DNA of 64,000 nucleotides from Kingdonia uniflora (lineage: Eukaryota; Streptophyta; Magnoliopsida; Ranunculales; Circaeasteraceae): positions 1-64,000 of the forward strand of contig JACGCM010002776.1 in the NCBI GenBank assembly GCA_014058105.1, in the 5' to 3' direction. The position numbers and the translations under genes were made by a program. The notes beneath the pieces are model-generated. The model was not told the origin of the DNA and ran no database searches. It saw only the letters and a program-made list of their open reading frames with translations. Of this stretch, positions 54,040 to 64,000 are shown one piece after another (position 1 is the stretch's first letter; the number at the start of each line of letters is the position of its first letter).

Positions 54040-54940
54040 CAGCTTCAAACTATCCACCGATAAAAAAGAAGCCATAATCCAGCTACTTAAGAAAAATGTT
54101 GACATCTTTGCCTGGACTTTCCAAGATTTATCTGGCATTGATCCATCAATCGCGTGCCACCGAATTAACCTCATTCCAGACAACAAAGCTATCATTCAGA
54201 AACGACAAAACTTAGCTCCCCGCCTCCACGATGCAGTGAATGAAGAAATTGATAAACTCTTTTGGGTAGGATTATTCGAGAAGCAAAATATCCGAAATGG
54301 GTTTCTAACATCGTAGCGGTCTCTAAGAAAAATGGAAAAATTAGGGTTTGTGTTGACTTCACATAACCCAACAAGTTTATACCCAAGGACAGTTTTCCAC
54401 TACCACTGATTCCTAAACTTCTCGACTCCGTCGTAGGGCACAAACTTCTTTCTATGATGGATGCAGTCTCCGGCTACGACCAAGTTCTACTCTCCGAAGA
54501 CGATCAGGAAAAAAAAACCTTCATTACCGAAAGAGGTCTATACTGTTACACAGTGATGCCTTTTGGGTTAAAGAATGCAGGAGCTACTTACCAAAGGCTT
54601 GTGACTTAAATGTTTAAAGATCATCTCAGCACAATTATGGAAGTCTACATTAATGATATGATCTGCAAAAGCTTAAAATGCGAAGATCACACCATCAACC
54701 TCCAAACCATTTTCGATATCCTTCACAAATACCAGATGAAACTCAACCCAAAAAATACAAATTTGGAGTCACATCTGGTAAATTCCTGGGACACCAGGTC
54801 AGCAAAAGAGGAATTAAAATTGATCATGCGCAAATCAAGGCGCTTATCGCGATGCCATCTCCACGCACAAAGAAAGATGTCCAAAAATTTACAGGCAAAA
54901 TTGCCACTCTTCACAGGTTCATCTCAAAGTCATCTAATCG
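54040..54940 (+). pseudogene. Reverse transcriptase of C1, active site lost
   Basis: It shows NVDIFAWTFQDLSGIDPSIA (54098), NEEIDKLFWVGLF (54241), ICVDF-like GKIRVCVDFT (54337), MMDAVSGYDQVLLSEDDQ (54455), VMPFGLKNAGATYQRLVT (54554) and VYINDMICKS. The catalytic YIDD is YIND (AAT at 54652-54654). Later FGVTSGKFLGHQVSKRG (54765) and AMPSPRTKKDVQKFTG (54848). Frame changes near 54270 and 54760, stops at 54366 and 54607. It cannot be active. Confidence 0.87.
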
Positions 54941-55430
54941 ATGCAAACTTCTTTACCTCCTTCCTCGTGGTAATCCTACTTCTCTTTCAAAGAAACAGTA
55001 CAAAGAAATTATTTGGACTCCTGATTGTGAGTTAGCCTTCCAAGATCTTAAACGATACTTGGGGCGTCCTCTTATCATGAGTACTCCAGTTGATGGCGAA
55101 GAACTGACAATGTACTTAGCCACGACCGACGAATCAATTAGTTTTGTACTTATTCGAGAAGATGGAGGAGTAGAAAAATCGATCAACTTTATCAGTAAAA
55201 TACTCATGCCTGCTGAAAAAAGATACACAATAATAGAAAAACAACTACTCACCTTGGTCTGCAGTTCTCAAAAGCTTCGTCCTTACTTTCAAGCTCATCC
55301 CATCAAAATCATCACTAAGTATCCCCAAAAACTGGTACTCTTCCAAAAAGAAAAATCTTGAAGAATCCAGTAATGGTCTATTTTCCTTGGCGAATACGAC
55401 ATTTTTTTCAAACTCCAGATATTAGTCAAG
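54941..55430 (+). pseudogene. RNase H of C1
   Basis: Open with ELAFQDLKRYLGRPLIMSTP (55030), TDESISFVLIREDG (55128), SIDFISKILMPAEKRYTII-like sequence (55180) and LRPYFQAHPIKIITKYPQ (55278). Mostly intact up to a stop at 55359. RNase H-like domain after RT. Confidence 0.78.
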
Positions 55431-55434
55431 GGCC

Positions 55435-55925
55435 AAGTAGTAGCTGATTTTTTAGCAGATTTTTTGGTCAAAGACCCCGATTGGGAAGAACTCGAAGAAA
55501 TCTTCACATATGACTCCATAACATAAGCAGACGCATGGTCCAAAATCTTGGGCTAGAGACTTTTTACAGACGGATCAGGTGGACCACAAGGACCCAGGAT
55601 TGGAATCGTCCTCGTTACACCTTCAAATCACCGCATCGAAAAAGCTATCAAACTCAACTTTTATGCCACCAATAATGAGACCGAATACGAAGGAATCCTC
55701 CACAGACTAGATCTCACACTCACACTAGGAGCTAAAGAATTGACAGTCTATGTCGATTCTTTACTTGTGGTAAATTACTACAACAAGACATTCCATACAA
55801 CGGGAAAAATGGTTGATTATGCAGCCCTGATGGAAGAAAAGATGAATAAGTTCAAACACGCAACCTCAATAAGAAAATTGATATGCCGATGCATTAGCTT
55901 ACATCGCTACCATGTTAGAAGATAG
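55435..55925 (+). pseudogene. Second RNase H of C1 (acidic residues intact)
   Basis: Begins after VVADFLADFLVKDPDWEE (55438). LFTDGSGGPQGPRIGIVLVT (55559-55618) holds the first Asp; NNETEYEGILHRLDLTL (55672) the Glu; LTVYVDSLLVVNYYNK (55740) the next Asp. All three are intact. Stops at 55524, 55554. A tail continues with DYAALMEEKMNKF and is out of frame after 55890. This domain is known from the Tat lineage. Confidence 0.82.
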
Positions 55926-55929
55926 TGAG

Positions 55930-57250
55930 AAAAGATCTTTAGATATAGAAATCATCGAGCACTCAAGTCTCGATATACTATCAACACTGCAAATCACGAT
56001 TGTTGAAGATGGAGGTCCTAAAGATTGGAGAAAACCATTTTATGCCTACCTCAACTCCAACATCCTCCCGAATAACAAAGAAGATGCCCATTCACTTTTA
56101 GCCAAATTCCCAAGATTCGCAGTTCAAGGTAAAGTTTTATATCGTCTAACTGGAGGAGGACCACTTATTGAATGCATCTCTCAAAAACAAGCTTAAATCA
56201 AAATCAGAGAGCTCCACGAAGGAATCTATGGTGTACATGTTTCAGGACGGTCATTAGCCCAGCGAGCATTTACACAAGAAATATACTGGTCAAAAATGAG
56301 ACAAGATTGTGAAAACTTTGCGCGTAAATGCTACAAATGCCAAATCCATGCCCAAGACATAGAAAGTTCAGCCCTCGACTTGTATATCACCAACGTTCTC
56401 TGGCCATTCAAACGATGGGGAATAGGCATCATTGGACATTTTTATCCAGCATCTTGAAACCGAAGGTTCGTCCTAGTCGCCACTGATTACTTCACAAAAT
56501 GGGTCGAAGCAATTCTTTTATGCCATATCGATGAAAATGAAGTCATCAAGTTTCTTTGGGAGCACATAATCACCAGATTTGGCTGCCCACGGATAATACG
56601 CTCCGACAATAGTAAACAATTTATTAGCGCAAAAGTATTTGCTTTACTTCATAAATACAACATACAACTATCAACATACACCCCATATTACCCCCAAGGA
56701 AATGGTCAAGCTGAAGCCATTAACATAAATATCAAATCAGGACTACGCAAACGTTTCGACGACAAAAGAGGCAGGTAGGTCGACGAACTTCTCAGTGTTC
56801 TCTGGGCCCACCGAACCACTCCTAGAGTTTTAACAGGTTGCACTCCATTCATGATGGCCTTCGGTATTGAAGCAGTTATCCCTTCAGATCTCGATCTCTC
56901 AAGTACCCAAAGGAAAATCCTAGATATAGGTAATTAACTCAGTCTCCTCTGCAACCTCAACTGGATTAAAAAAACTTGAGACAAAGCTATTACAAATTTG
57001 GGACGATATCATGACACATTGAAAAAAGTTTATAACAAAAAAGTTCAATAAAGGAAATTTGGTATTAGAGACCTCATCCTTCGACGGATTCAAGATAATA
57101 CTCGGCCTAAGAATTTTGGAAAGTTATCAGAAAATTGGAAAGGTCCATACATTGTCTACGACAAATCGGATAGCGGAACTTACTGGCTAATGACTGAAGA
57201 CAAAATCCAGCTCGAATATCCATGGAACACTGCTCAACTGAAATAGTTTT
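55930..57250 (+). pseudogene. Integrase of C1 (catalytic triad intact)
   Basis: A linker with LDIEIIEHSSLDIL (55938), then IRELHEGIYGVHVSGRSLAQ (56202), CYKCQIHAQDI (56331), D in VATDYFTKWVEA (56485-56487), D in IIRSDNSKQF (56605-56607), E in GQAEAIN (56713-56715) and 35 residues between the last two. C-terminal part GIRDLILRRIQDNTRPKNFG (57061) and LSENWKGPYIVYDKSDSGTY (57124), ending at 57246. Stops at 56194, 56457, 56776 and 56936. No chromodomain. Confidence 0.88.
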
Positions 57251-57329
57251 ACAGATAACATTGCAACCATTTTCATCAATTCCAATAAACAATCTTTACT
57301 ATCACCTTCATCGATACTATTTTATTTTA

Positions 57330-57690
57330 TTTTTGCTTTGATCTTGATGCATACTTGACAAGTATGCATCAGACAGTCAATCATCTTTACCTTTGACTTG
57401 ATCTCGATCCATACTTAACAAGTATGCATCATACACTTAATCATCTTTACTTTTGACTTGATCTCGACCTATACTTAATAAGTATGCATAAGAAAATCAA
57501 TCATCTTTACTTTTGACTTGATCTCGATCCATACTTAACAAGTATGCATCAGGAAATCATTCATCTTTACTTTTGACTTGATCTCGATCCATACTTAACA
57601 AGTATGCATCAGGCAATCAATCATCTTTACTTTTGACTTGATCTTGATCCATGCTTTATAAGTATGCATCCATAACATCATTCAATTTAC
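57330..57690. repeat. Tandem repeat of C1, 60-bp unit, about six copies
   Basis: Unit of exactly 60 bp, in register from about 57332 to 57690, with TTGACTTGATCTCGATCC, ATACTTAACAAGTATGCATC and CAATCATCTTTAC. Each unit holds a near-palindrome, GCATACTTGACAAGTATGC in its best form, so every copy could fold into a hairpin. Confidence 0.92.
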
Positions 57691-57699
57691 GTGAACACT

Positions 57700-58079
57700 A
57701 TACGAATACAGGAAATTCTACTTCTCATTCCTTATTGAATAAGCTATAAATAGCCCTTGTTCTTATCAATCCTAAATCCAGATACCCATCTCAGGATATA
57801 TATTTGGTAATCCCATTCATAACTTGTCACTTCATGGCCATCATTCACTTATGACGCCAAAGAAGCGTTACTTACTTATCTGCTACAATCAACAAATCAC
57901 ATTAGACAATATCACTTTGCCGACTTTAATACTTGGCATACTTCACAAATTATATGCACATATTTTGCTAACATATTTACTCCACAAAAAAATTGACAAA
58001 CCACATGCAAAATATTGTTTTGGTCCCACTGACCATTTCTACATACTTCAACGTTTATAGTACTGCTTAGATAATTTTT
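57700..58079. other. C1 spacer, no gene seen
   Basis: AT-rich stretch. A 78-codon plus frame (57824-58060) is Leu/Ile/His-rich and lacks any motif. Confidence 0.5.
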
Positions 58080-58730
58080 TTACACTACAGGAGAAGATGT
58101 TACTTTGTCTACATTCAGAACACCCTCGAATACCAGAACATCTACTAGCTCCCCAGGACATGAGCTATCAGCTTCAATCATTAACACATCCTCGACGACT
58201 TCAGTCTCACCACGAACCTCGGGAGTCTCCAACACTTCTTCCTCTGAACTTGAATCATCAAAGACAACACCACCAAACTTCACCAACCCCTTGTAGAAGT
58301 TTTTCCTCACCTCCAACTCTGCATACTGCCCTGCAAAATGGCCCCTCACTTCCCAACATGTCTCCAACTTCTTTGCATTCAACTGAGCCCTAACCTCATT
58401 AAGGACCATGCCCTGCTCCAGCTCCATCGCCTTCCGTGCATCGACAACCTGTTTTCTCATGTCCTTCTCAAAGTTTGCCTTCTACAACGCCAAAGCCTCC
58501 ATTTTATCTTTCTCCACAATTTTCTTTGCTTCACGAAGCGTAGCATCCCTCACCATTTTTACTTCCAGCTTGTAGGTATTCAGCTGTGCATTCAGACCAT
58601 CATTTTCTTCGATCAAAGCTTTTTTCTCCCTCGTCAAATCTTTCCCTATAATTTTATACACCAGAATTCGATTTGCCAAATCACTGCTGCCGATAATGTG
58701 ATCTTTAGCTTCCGTCAGCAACTTCATGAT
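58080..58730 (-). pseudogene. aORF of C1: coiled-coil tail and acidic C-terminus
   Basis: One frame, broken only by a TAG at 58484-58482. Coiled coil: [20 protein letters not shown] (58729), [20 protein letters not shown] (58629), then [20 protein letters not shown] (58460), ELEVRKNF, and an acidic end with [19 protein letters not shown] (58265) up to TAG near 58080. Begins just after intron 2 (58731-58808). It matches the role of the rods in the other elements. About 216 codons. Confidence 0.75.
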
Positions 58731-58808
58731 CTGCTTTACATTCATAAATTAAGTATTCGAATGACTTACCAGATTCTTTAATCAAAGTAAAGCAGTAAAA
58801 TTTCTCAC
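58731..58808 (-). other. Intron 2 of the C1 antisense gene (predicted)
   Basis: 78 bp, donor GTGAGA (58808-58803) after TCAAAG, acceptor ATGTAAAGCAG. Size and position match the B elements. Confidence 0.65.
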
Positions 58809-58820
58809 CTTTGACATATT

Positions 58821-59437
58821 TCACTGACCTTCGCCTAAAAATGTTACCAAACTCTCAATCCTCACCAGACAGTCATCCAACTCTACCTTTAGAGCATCCG
58901 TCCCAGCCGTATACGAGTCAATTATCTTTTGAACTTCACTCTCAGACTCTTCGACAAATTTCTTCTTCGATGTCTCCCCACTCACTCTCTTCTTTGGAAT
59001 AACACTCCTCGCACCCCGTGGAGGAAGCCCACTTACCACAACAACTGGATTGACGGTACCAGCTACCTCCTCCATTGTCGAATGTCGAATAGTCCTCTTG
59101 TGAGGAAGCAGCGGAGGAACAGCTTGGCTCGCCACCCTTTTCTTCTTACTCTTTCCCAGAGATTCTCCGAACATTGCATTTATCTCTATATCAGTATTAT
59201 ACCCAGCCAAGGAAGGATTATCCAGTGGCAGACTACTCTCCGTGGCCCTCTTGTTCCTCGCCGACATCTTACTGTCGATATCTGGAACTTCTACACCTTT
59301 TGCCTTCGACCTTTTCAACCCTGCCTCTTGAAACAAGGTACCCACTCATTCTTGGTCGATGACAAGGTTATCAATCCTACCAAAGAACCCCTTCCTTATC
59401 TTGTACATCTCTTCTTTTACTTTAGAATTCCTGTCGA
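58821..59437 (-). pseudogene. aORF of C1: basic exon
   Basis: Open from 59345 (174 codons). [10 protein letters not shown], a stop, [20 protein letters not shown] (59342), then [19 protein letters not shown] (59155) and [20 protein letters not shown] (59004). Several basic clusters. RIDNLV...GLKRSKAK aligns with YIDELI...GIKRKRQK of B2 and YINDLI...GIARKRLK of B1, across different families. The frame then approaches intron 2. Confidence 0.72.
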
Positions 59438-59545
59438 CCTCCTTCAAAGTTGTAAACAAACAAACGACATTTACAAACAATTCACATAACTTTCAAGCCT
59501 TAGAACCTCGACAATTAAAATTATCTAACCACAAACCTAAGTAAA
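59438..59545 (-). other. Intron 1 of the C1 antisense gene (uncertain)
   Basis: Acceptor-like TTTACAACTTTGAAG at 59438-59452. The most likely donor is GTTTGT (about 59535), which would give roughly 95 bp. Other donors are possible. Confidence 0.35.
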
Positions 59546-60210
59546 AACTCTTTCTCTTTAAGGGTTGCCCAGGGTCCTTCGGGTCAAACTCGTAATTCCC
59601 AGAAATGAGTAATCGTTTGTCGCTGTAGCGCCCTCCTGTTGACACCATGTCATAGAACAATGGCCTTTTAAGAAACCTTGCCAGGTAGCGATAACCTAGT
59701 TTCTTTGGTTCATCTTGAGCGTGTAATATACACATATATCATAGACTGTTATCAATTCCTCCCCCCTGGCCTTAAGCTGACCATTTATTACCCCAGATAC
59801 CCTAAACAAGTCATAAACATTTGGATTAAACTGACCAGGTACTACATAAAAAAAATCATCATTTTTTTCTAGTCAGCTCTAAGGGGAAGCTTCAACCCTT
59901 TCTTAATTTGTTCTCGATGGACCAAAATCCCATCCAAGGGTATTTCTTGGTCTATCATCTCATACTGGTACTCCTCTAACCTTATATCTCTAGGAATACC
60001 ATACTTTTTCTTACAACTCACTATTTAGTTCATCTCTAGACCCTCTCCATAACAGGCCTCCTCACCCTCCTCCACATCTTCCTCCCCATCCCCGCTACTT
60101 TCTCGGTCACTAGCTTGAGGCTCGTGATCCACATCCATCTCGATAGCTTCCTCATTAGATAGTTTGACAACACTAGGTACAACCCTATATTGGTCCATAC
60201 TAGCTATCTC
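59546..60210 (-). pseudogene. aORF of C1: acidic start and core domain exon
   Basis: Near 60199 an ATG gives MDQYRVVPSVVKLSNEE, followed by an acidic stretch (SSGDGEEDVEEGEE), a stop, then [33 protein letters not shown] (59930), [20 protein letters not shown] (about 59810) and the core [40 protein letters not shown] (about 59680-59570). The FYD-x-x-S-x-G-x-x-x-D-x-x-L-x-x-S-G-x-Y-E pattern matches the core of A1, A2, B1 and B2. Shifts near 59860 and 59710. Confidence 0.68.
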
Positions 60211-60297
60211 TGTACTACTCGACCCACCCTATATCTACCTCCCCAACTATTGTACACAGGTCCTTACGTCAATTATCAGGGGCACTACGTTTTCAAG

Positions 60298-60303
<6 letters not shown>

Positions 60304-60330
<27 letters not shown>
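60304..60330. repeat. Microsatellite (TA)n
   Basis: About 14 TA units, in the presumed intron of the antisense gene. Confidence 0.9.
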
Positions 60331-60332
<2 letters not shown>

Positions 60333-61805
60333 TCAATTTGAGTTGGTTCAACCATTTTATAGAACTTGTAAATCAGATTCCATTTTTTACCACAGTTAGT
60401 ATCTATCATATCTGATACATATATATGTTCATAGGTTCATATATACATATCCTTATAGTTGTCGAGATTACTCTCCAATACATCATTCTCATAATATTAT
60501 AATTGCATTCTACTATCGTTACTCACAACTCCATCTTACTAATTTCAGTTCTCGATGAATTGTTGTTTATTTCTTTATCTAAATAATAACATAGATAACT
60601 ACATTAATTTACATTTTGGTCAAATTTCAGGAGATCGATAGTTCTCGAAGATGCTTTATCTGTTTCCCGCCAAAACTACTTTTCATTCAAAATTTGCCAT
60701 ATCGCCTTCTCCGGCGCACAATCCGGCCAAATCCCAACTGACAACCACTATTACCAAAAATCTCGCTGAATCGAAACCCATTCTCTACAGTCGCGCCGCA
60801 ATCACAGCGACACCAACTAATCTTTCTCTTCACTCCTCACCACCCATCAATTACATCTCTCTCACAGAAACACCTCTATAAACGTCTATGACTCCGTTCC
60901 CATCCCACAAACCCTTCATAATCCTTATCGCAATGTGACATTCAAACCCTAGCACAATTATCTTTTTCATACTTTCAAAATCCATCAACATTCAATCAAA
61001 TTCCTTCTACCATACATATCCCTACAGATTTATGTACACAATAATCGTGAAACAACACAGAAAAACACAATCCAAAATCACTAACCATGTTTACGCGTTG
61101 CTTCAGTATCCCTTTCTTTCGCTCACTTTACTCTTGCAATCAATACACTAATCTCTTCCTTCCCAATTATAGACAATAAATCCAGAATATAGTACAAGCA
61201 GTTCGCACTGGATTTTTTTTATGAGTTTGCAAAGTGCGAACTGTAGCCCACCTCCAAACTATTTATAGACCCACGCGACTGTTTATCGCACCGCTTCGCG
61301 ACCGTTCAGCTCCTCGAACATAACGCCTCATGCGTCTCTTCTCGATGTCTTTGACCCTTCACCTTCTCAGCATCAACAAACCCCTACATTCTTGCTCCAA
61401 TTCTTCCATATCTCGAAGAATTTCTTCTGCTACATTCATACTCAACAGAGCACATCCTATCTTGTCACAAAGATATTGCACATTATTTTTTTTATACTTT
61501 AACATTTTACCCAATGGAACACACCTTGCCATAACTAAGTCCTATCACGCCCCCTATTTCTATTTTATCAACTAGGGCACACATTCGACAAATTTTTATA
61601 TTTAAAATTTCCTTCGACATTTTAAAATACAACTGCTAATGCATTTTCACATCTACACAAATTTTCATAAGTACATAAGTGTTCGGCAAATTATTCATGA
61701 CATCGACAATTCATCCAGACAATACAATTTTCTTTTTCATTTCAATAACCAAAATATTTTGATCATTACAAAACCATGCATCTACAAAAACAACATCTAT
61801 AAATC
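60331..61805. other. C1 region without clear exon
   Basis: About 1.5 kb between exon blocks of the antisense gene. A 76-codon plus frame at 60651-60881 and an 81-codon one at 61330-61575 have no motif and lie opposite the gene. Likely intron, as in B1 and B2. Confidence 0.4.
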
Positions 61806-62114
61806 CTTAACTGCAGCATCATCTTCTCTCTTCACGAGCATCTTCGCCCGAGTCCACATAAAGCTCACACGTTCAGGAGGACTCCAATATTACAACTGGC
61901 ATCGAAACATGAAATCCTCTTCAGCATCCTTCGCCTCTGCCTCACTCATGCCTTCATAGTTCGGTTCCATGGGATCCCCCAAGTAAGCATCGACATTCTG
62001 ATGGATTCCAATGTACTGACTATATACTTCCCAATACTTCGTTTGGACGCGCCTGTACACCTCGCTACGCACCTGAGCTCTCGTCTTCACCATTTCTTCG
62101 AACAAACACAATTC
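61806..62114 (-). pseudogene. aORF of C1: block starting MVKTRAQ
   Basis: On the minus strand, [20 protein letters not shown], then [20 protein letters not shown] and an acidic end with [18 protein letters not shown]; after a stop it goes on [20 protein letters not shown] to 61806. This could be an N-terminal exon. It is not seen in the B elements. Hydrophilic, no named domain. Confidence 0.45.
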
Positions 62115-62574
62115 TCATTTCCAACACCAATGAAAACTTATAATCCTCCAAATTCATAGTCAACCAACCAACATTTACTTCACCTCAGAACTATAAATTT
62201 CAACGCCAAATCAATCAACCTCGAAATCCGTTCCTAGGCCCACTCAGTCAACTATACTTTGAGTTGTCTAGACATTCAGCACTCACTTTACTCACACAAT
62301 ACATCGACAAAATTAAATAGTTGGCAAAAACATATAAACACAAACAAAATTTGAAGAAAATGTATTTATTTCATAAACAAACTCACATAATATATTCGAT
62401 AACTATTCCTTCGATTATATTACTACACTGCTATGTTTACATTCGAGCTAAGGGACTATTTACTTTGTGCTTCTTTTTACCAGGATCTGACATTATTATA
62501 TCTTTTCACCAGAATCTGGCATTATTTTTGGCACCAGGAGCAACGATATCCTAAAAAACTCAATGAATCTCAAG

Positions 62575-62820
62575 TCACTGAACTTCTAAGAACTGCCTTA
62601 ATAGATGTACGGTGGCAGCAAATGGTAAGAAGCCTCTTCCGTTTGGCAAGATCCCTGAACGCCCATAAACCACCTCATCCTTGCCTTCACTGCGAACAAA
62701 AATCCATTCTCCCCCAATATGATACCCTTCCTTACCTTCAACATTGCAGAATGACCCTAATAAAACTCGAGAACACATACAATCACTGGCTTTACCTCCT
62801 CTCATCCTCCACACCATAGC
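62575..62820 (-). pseudogene. aORF of C1: N-terminal block
   Basis: Minus-strand ATG at 62817 with MVWRMRGGKASDCMCSRVLL, then YHIGGEWIFVRSEGKDEVV and LPFAATVHLLRQF, end at 62575. It lies about 150 bp after the TATA box. The order of parts suits the first exon of the other elements but the sequence does not clearly align with theirs. Confidence 0.45.
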
Positions 62821-62968
62821 ATCATTAATTGAATAACTACTAAGAACCGGTTTAGGAAAGTATTGTACCTCAGGTTGGTCACCGTCTTCAACCTCAGACG
62901 ACGCGTTATGCCATACTCAGGGCGGCATCCTTTTAATCCACCACCAAAGCAACCCCCTTGAGACCCTC

Positions 62969-62976
62969 TATTTATA
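62969..62976 (-). promoter_or_regulatory. TATA box for the antisense gene of C1 (predicted)
   Basis: Minus strand TATAAATA in GGTATAAATAGAGGGT, facing into the antisense gene. Same role and distance from the LTR as in B1 and B2. Confidence 0.6.
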
Positions 62977-63149
62977 CCTAACTTGAGATCTACCAGGTCC
63001 GATGTACTGCATTAATTACTCCTCGGGAAAGAGATGACAAGATACAGTTTACCTTGACCTCGAAAATGACAATATGACAACTTCTGATCCAATTTGGCAA
63101 TCTCTTCAGCTTTTAATTTCTTTTCGACACAACCACAAATACTTATGTC

Positions 63150-63163
63150 GAGAATAGGGCGAT
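63150..63163 (+). promoter_or_regulatory. Polypurine tract of C1
   Basis: GAGAATAGGGCGAT directly before the LTR. It has mutated pyrimidines. Confidence 0.65.
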
Positions 63164-63627
63164 TATAGTAGCATATTCTCCAGATTCAACAAAAGTAAGA
63201 CAACACAGTGTAGTCGAAGACAGATAGCATTCGAGAAGACACCACAAGTCCTCGACCTACTAAAAATAGCCGTTGGGCTTGGTCAAGAAAGAGTTGTTAG
63301 AGATCCGTAAAGTTTGCCCACTCTCCTCCGAATAGGAGACTGTTTTTTTATTTTGTAAACTGTTTGTATCTACTATAAATATAGATAGAGAATAGATTGT
63401 CCAAGGACTACAATCCATAACTTTACTATCATTATTTCATAAACCCTTATATCATTCCCAAAAACTTGTAATACTGGATTTTGCATCAAAATCTTCCCCG
63501 AGGTCGTAGTTTTTCTCAGCTTTTACTGAGTTTTCCACGTAAAATCTTATGTGTTTAACCTTTTATTACAGTTTCCTTATGAACTAGTATTAGCAAAGAT
63601 TATCCTTCCAGAAAACACGCCACTACA
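63164..63627 (+). repeat. 3' LTR of C1
   Basis: 464 bp, TATAGTAGCATATTCT...GCCACTACA. Same order as the 5' copy. The first bases are TATAG rather than TGTAG. It contains ACTATAAATATAGA as TATA region. Confidence 0.92.
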
Positions 63628-63632
63628 GCTCT
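63628..63632. other. Target-site duplication of C1, right copy (GCTCT)
   Basis: Partner of 51153-51157. Confidence 0.75.
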
Positions 63633-63663
63633 GATTGGCAGATAAAGAAGAATGATTATACTT

Positions 63664-63963
63664 TTATAAAACCCATTCCCTCGTAGGATAACTACCGTAC
63701 TTCCTGGTACATACACCGACTTCCACATTTACTTTCCCAATCTTATCCTCTATAAGCAGGCGAAGACATACTCGGCGCTGCTCACCTAATAAAATAAGAT
63801 AGTAGAAACGCCACATGTGATAGTAGTCATCCTCAATCTCTGTTGTTTCCTCCTCCGTCATCCCATGGTATGTTGGTGGCACGGGTATGAGAGTGTGCAT
63901 CTCCAGAGATTGGTTACCAAAGTAGGGCAACTGCAGCTTCTGCAGCAGCCACCCTCGATTCAT
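63664..63963 (-). pseudogene. aORF of A2: N-terminal block
   Basis: Open on the minus strand from ATG at 63963: MNRGWLLQKLQLPYFGNQ, SLEMHTLIPVPPTYHGM, then EEETTEIEDDYYHMW, FYYLILLGEQRRVCLRL and ending KYGSYPTREW. It aligns with A1 19660-19350 (YFGSQPLNL; HGMTYEEEVETEDNHF; RYPAGE). About 99 codons, open. It proves that A2 continues past C1 and that the antisense gene started near the 3' LTR. Confidence 0.68.
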
Positions 63964-64000
63964 TTACATGGCGCCTGGTCATCACCATTCTCAAGAAAGC

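Larger units (their letters stand above)
51158..63627 (+). mobile_element. Element C1: complete plus-strand Tat-like gypsy retrotransposon
   Basis: Order: 5' LTR, primer site, gag, protease, RT, RNase H, second RNase H, integrase, 60-bp tandem repeat, antisense gene on the minus strand, polypurine tract, 3' LTR. Flanking GCTCC and GCTCT are a near-perfect duplication. It is inserted in the antisense gene of A2. RT has lost its active site and the protease its DTG. The LTR tail is related to the A family, the rest is distinct, so it is a third family. Confidence 0.92.
27966..64000 (+). mobile_element. Element A2: plus-strand Tat-like gypsy retrotransposon, split by B2 and C1; 3' end beyond window
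   Basis: It starts with the 5' LTR at 27966 in the old gag, left flank AAAGG. It has a primer binding site, gag, an RT joined directly to gag through a deletion, RNase H domains, integrase, degenerate repeats and the antisense gene. B2 is inserted at 34826 and C1 at 51158, and the end of the antisense gene appears again at 63628-64000. Removal of B2 and C1 restores a colinear element. The 3' LTR is not in the window. Confidence 0.8.

Noticed and set aside
57330..57690. A CRISPR-like array (60-bp period with palindrome)
   Set aside because: The whole 60 bp is repeated with no variable spacers, and the context is a plant retrotransposon.
58338..58781. 147-codon plus frame in C1
   Set aside because: It is opposite the coiled-coil exon; its Phe/Leu/His-rich composition is the usual shadow of a Glu/Lys-rich coil.
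58929..59489. 186-codon plus frame in C1
   Set aside because: It is opposite the basic exon of the antisense gene, whose minus-strand motifs match B1 and B2.

Overview
The window is plant nuclear DNA, probably angiosperm, made almost entirely of nested Ty3/gypsy LTR retrotransposons. The evidence is plant-type gag-pol with the order gag (zinc knuckle)-protease-RT-RNase H-second RNase H-integrase, LTRs with TG...CA ends and 5-bp target-site duplications, AT-rich spacers, and spliceosome-type introns. I see no rRNA, tRNA, CRISPR or convincing host gene. All large reading frames are broken by stops or frameshifts, so these are old copies.

Layout. (1) 1-20586 is the 3' part of a plus-strand element, A1, ending in its 3' LTR (20019-20586). 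It is split by a complete minus-strand element, B1 (7084-18551; duplication GTAGC). (2) 20587-27965 is older filler: LTR-like pieces, a solo LTR of the B family (21664-22360), a fold-back, a possible CACTA-type end, two small ORFs of unknown function and a decayed gag of another gypsy element. (3) 27966 to the window end is a plus-strand A-family element, A2, inserted in that gag. A2 is split by a complete minus-strand B element, B2 (34826-47881; duplication TGAAT), and by a complete plus-strand element, C1 (51158-63627; GCTCC/GCTCT). The 3' LTR of A2 lies beyond the window.

The main point of interest is shared by all five elements. After the integrase there is a block of tandem repeats, then a long gene on the opposite strand to gag-pol, then the 3' LTR. 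I call this gene aORF. In every copy it has the same order of parts: N-terminal block, acidic region, conserved core (motif like S-S-R-P-x-x-F-D-x-x-S-x-G-R), intron 1, basic NLS-like region, intron 2, coiled-coil tail. The two short introns (about 74-107 bp) sit at matching places in the A, B and C families, and four copies have a TATA-like box at the expected start. This suggests a real, spliced gene with its own promoter, transcribed against the retrotransposon. Dual RNase H, extra ORFs (including an antisense one in Grande) and tandem repeats near the 3' end are known for the Tat lineage, to which I assign these elements. I could not run any search, so the novelty of the spliced structure and promoter is open.
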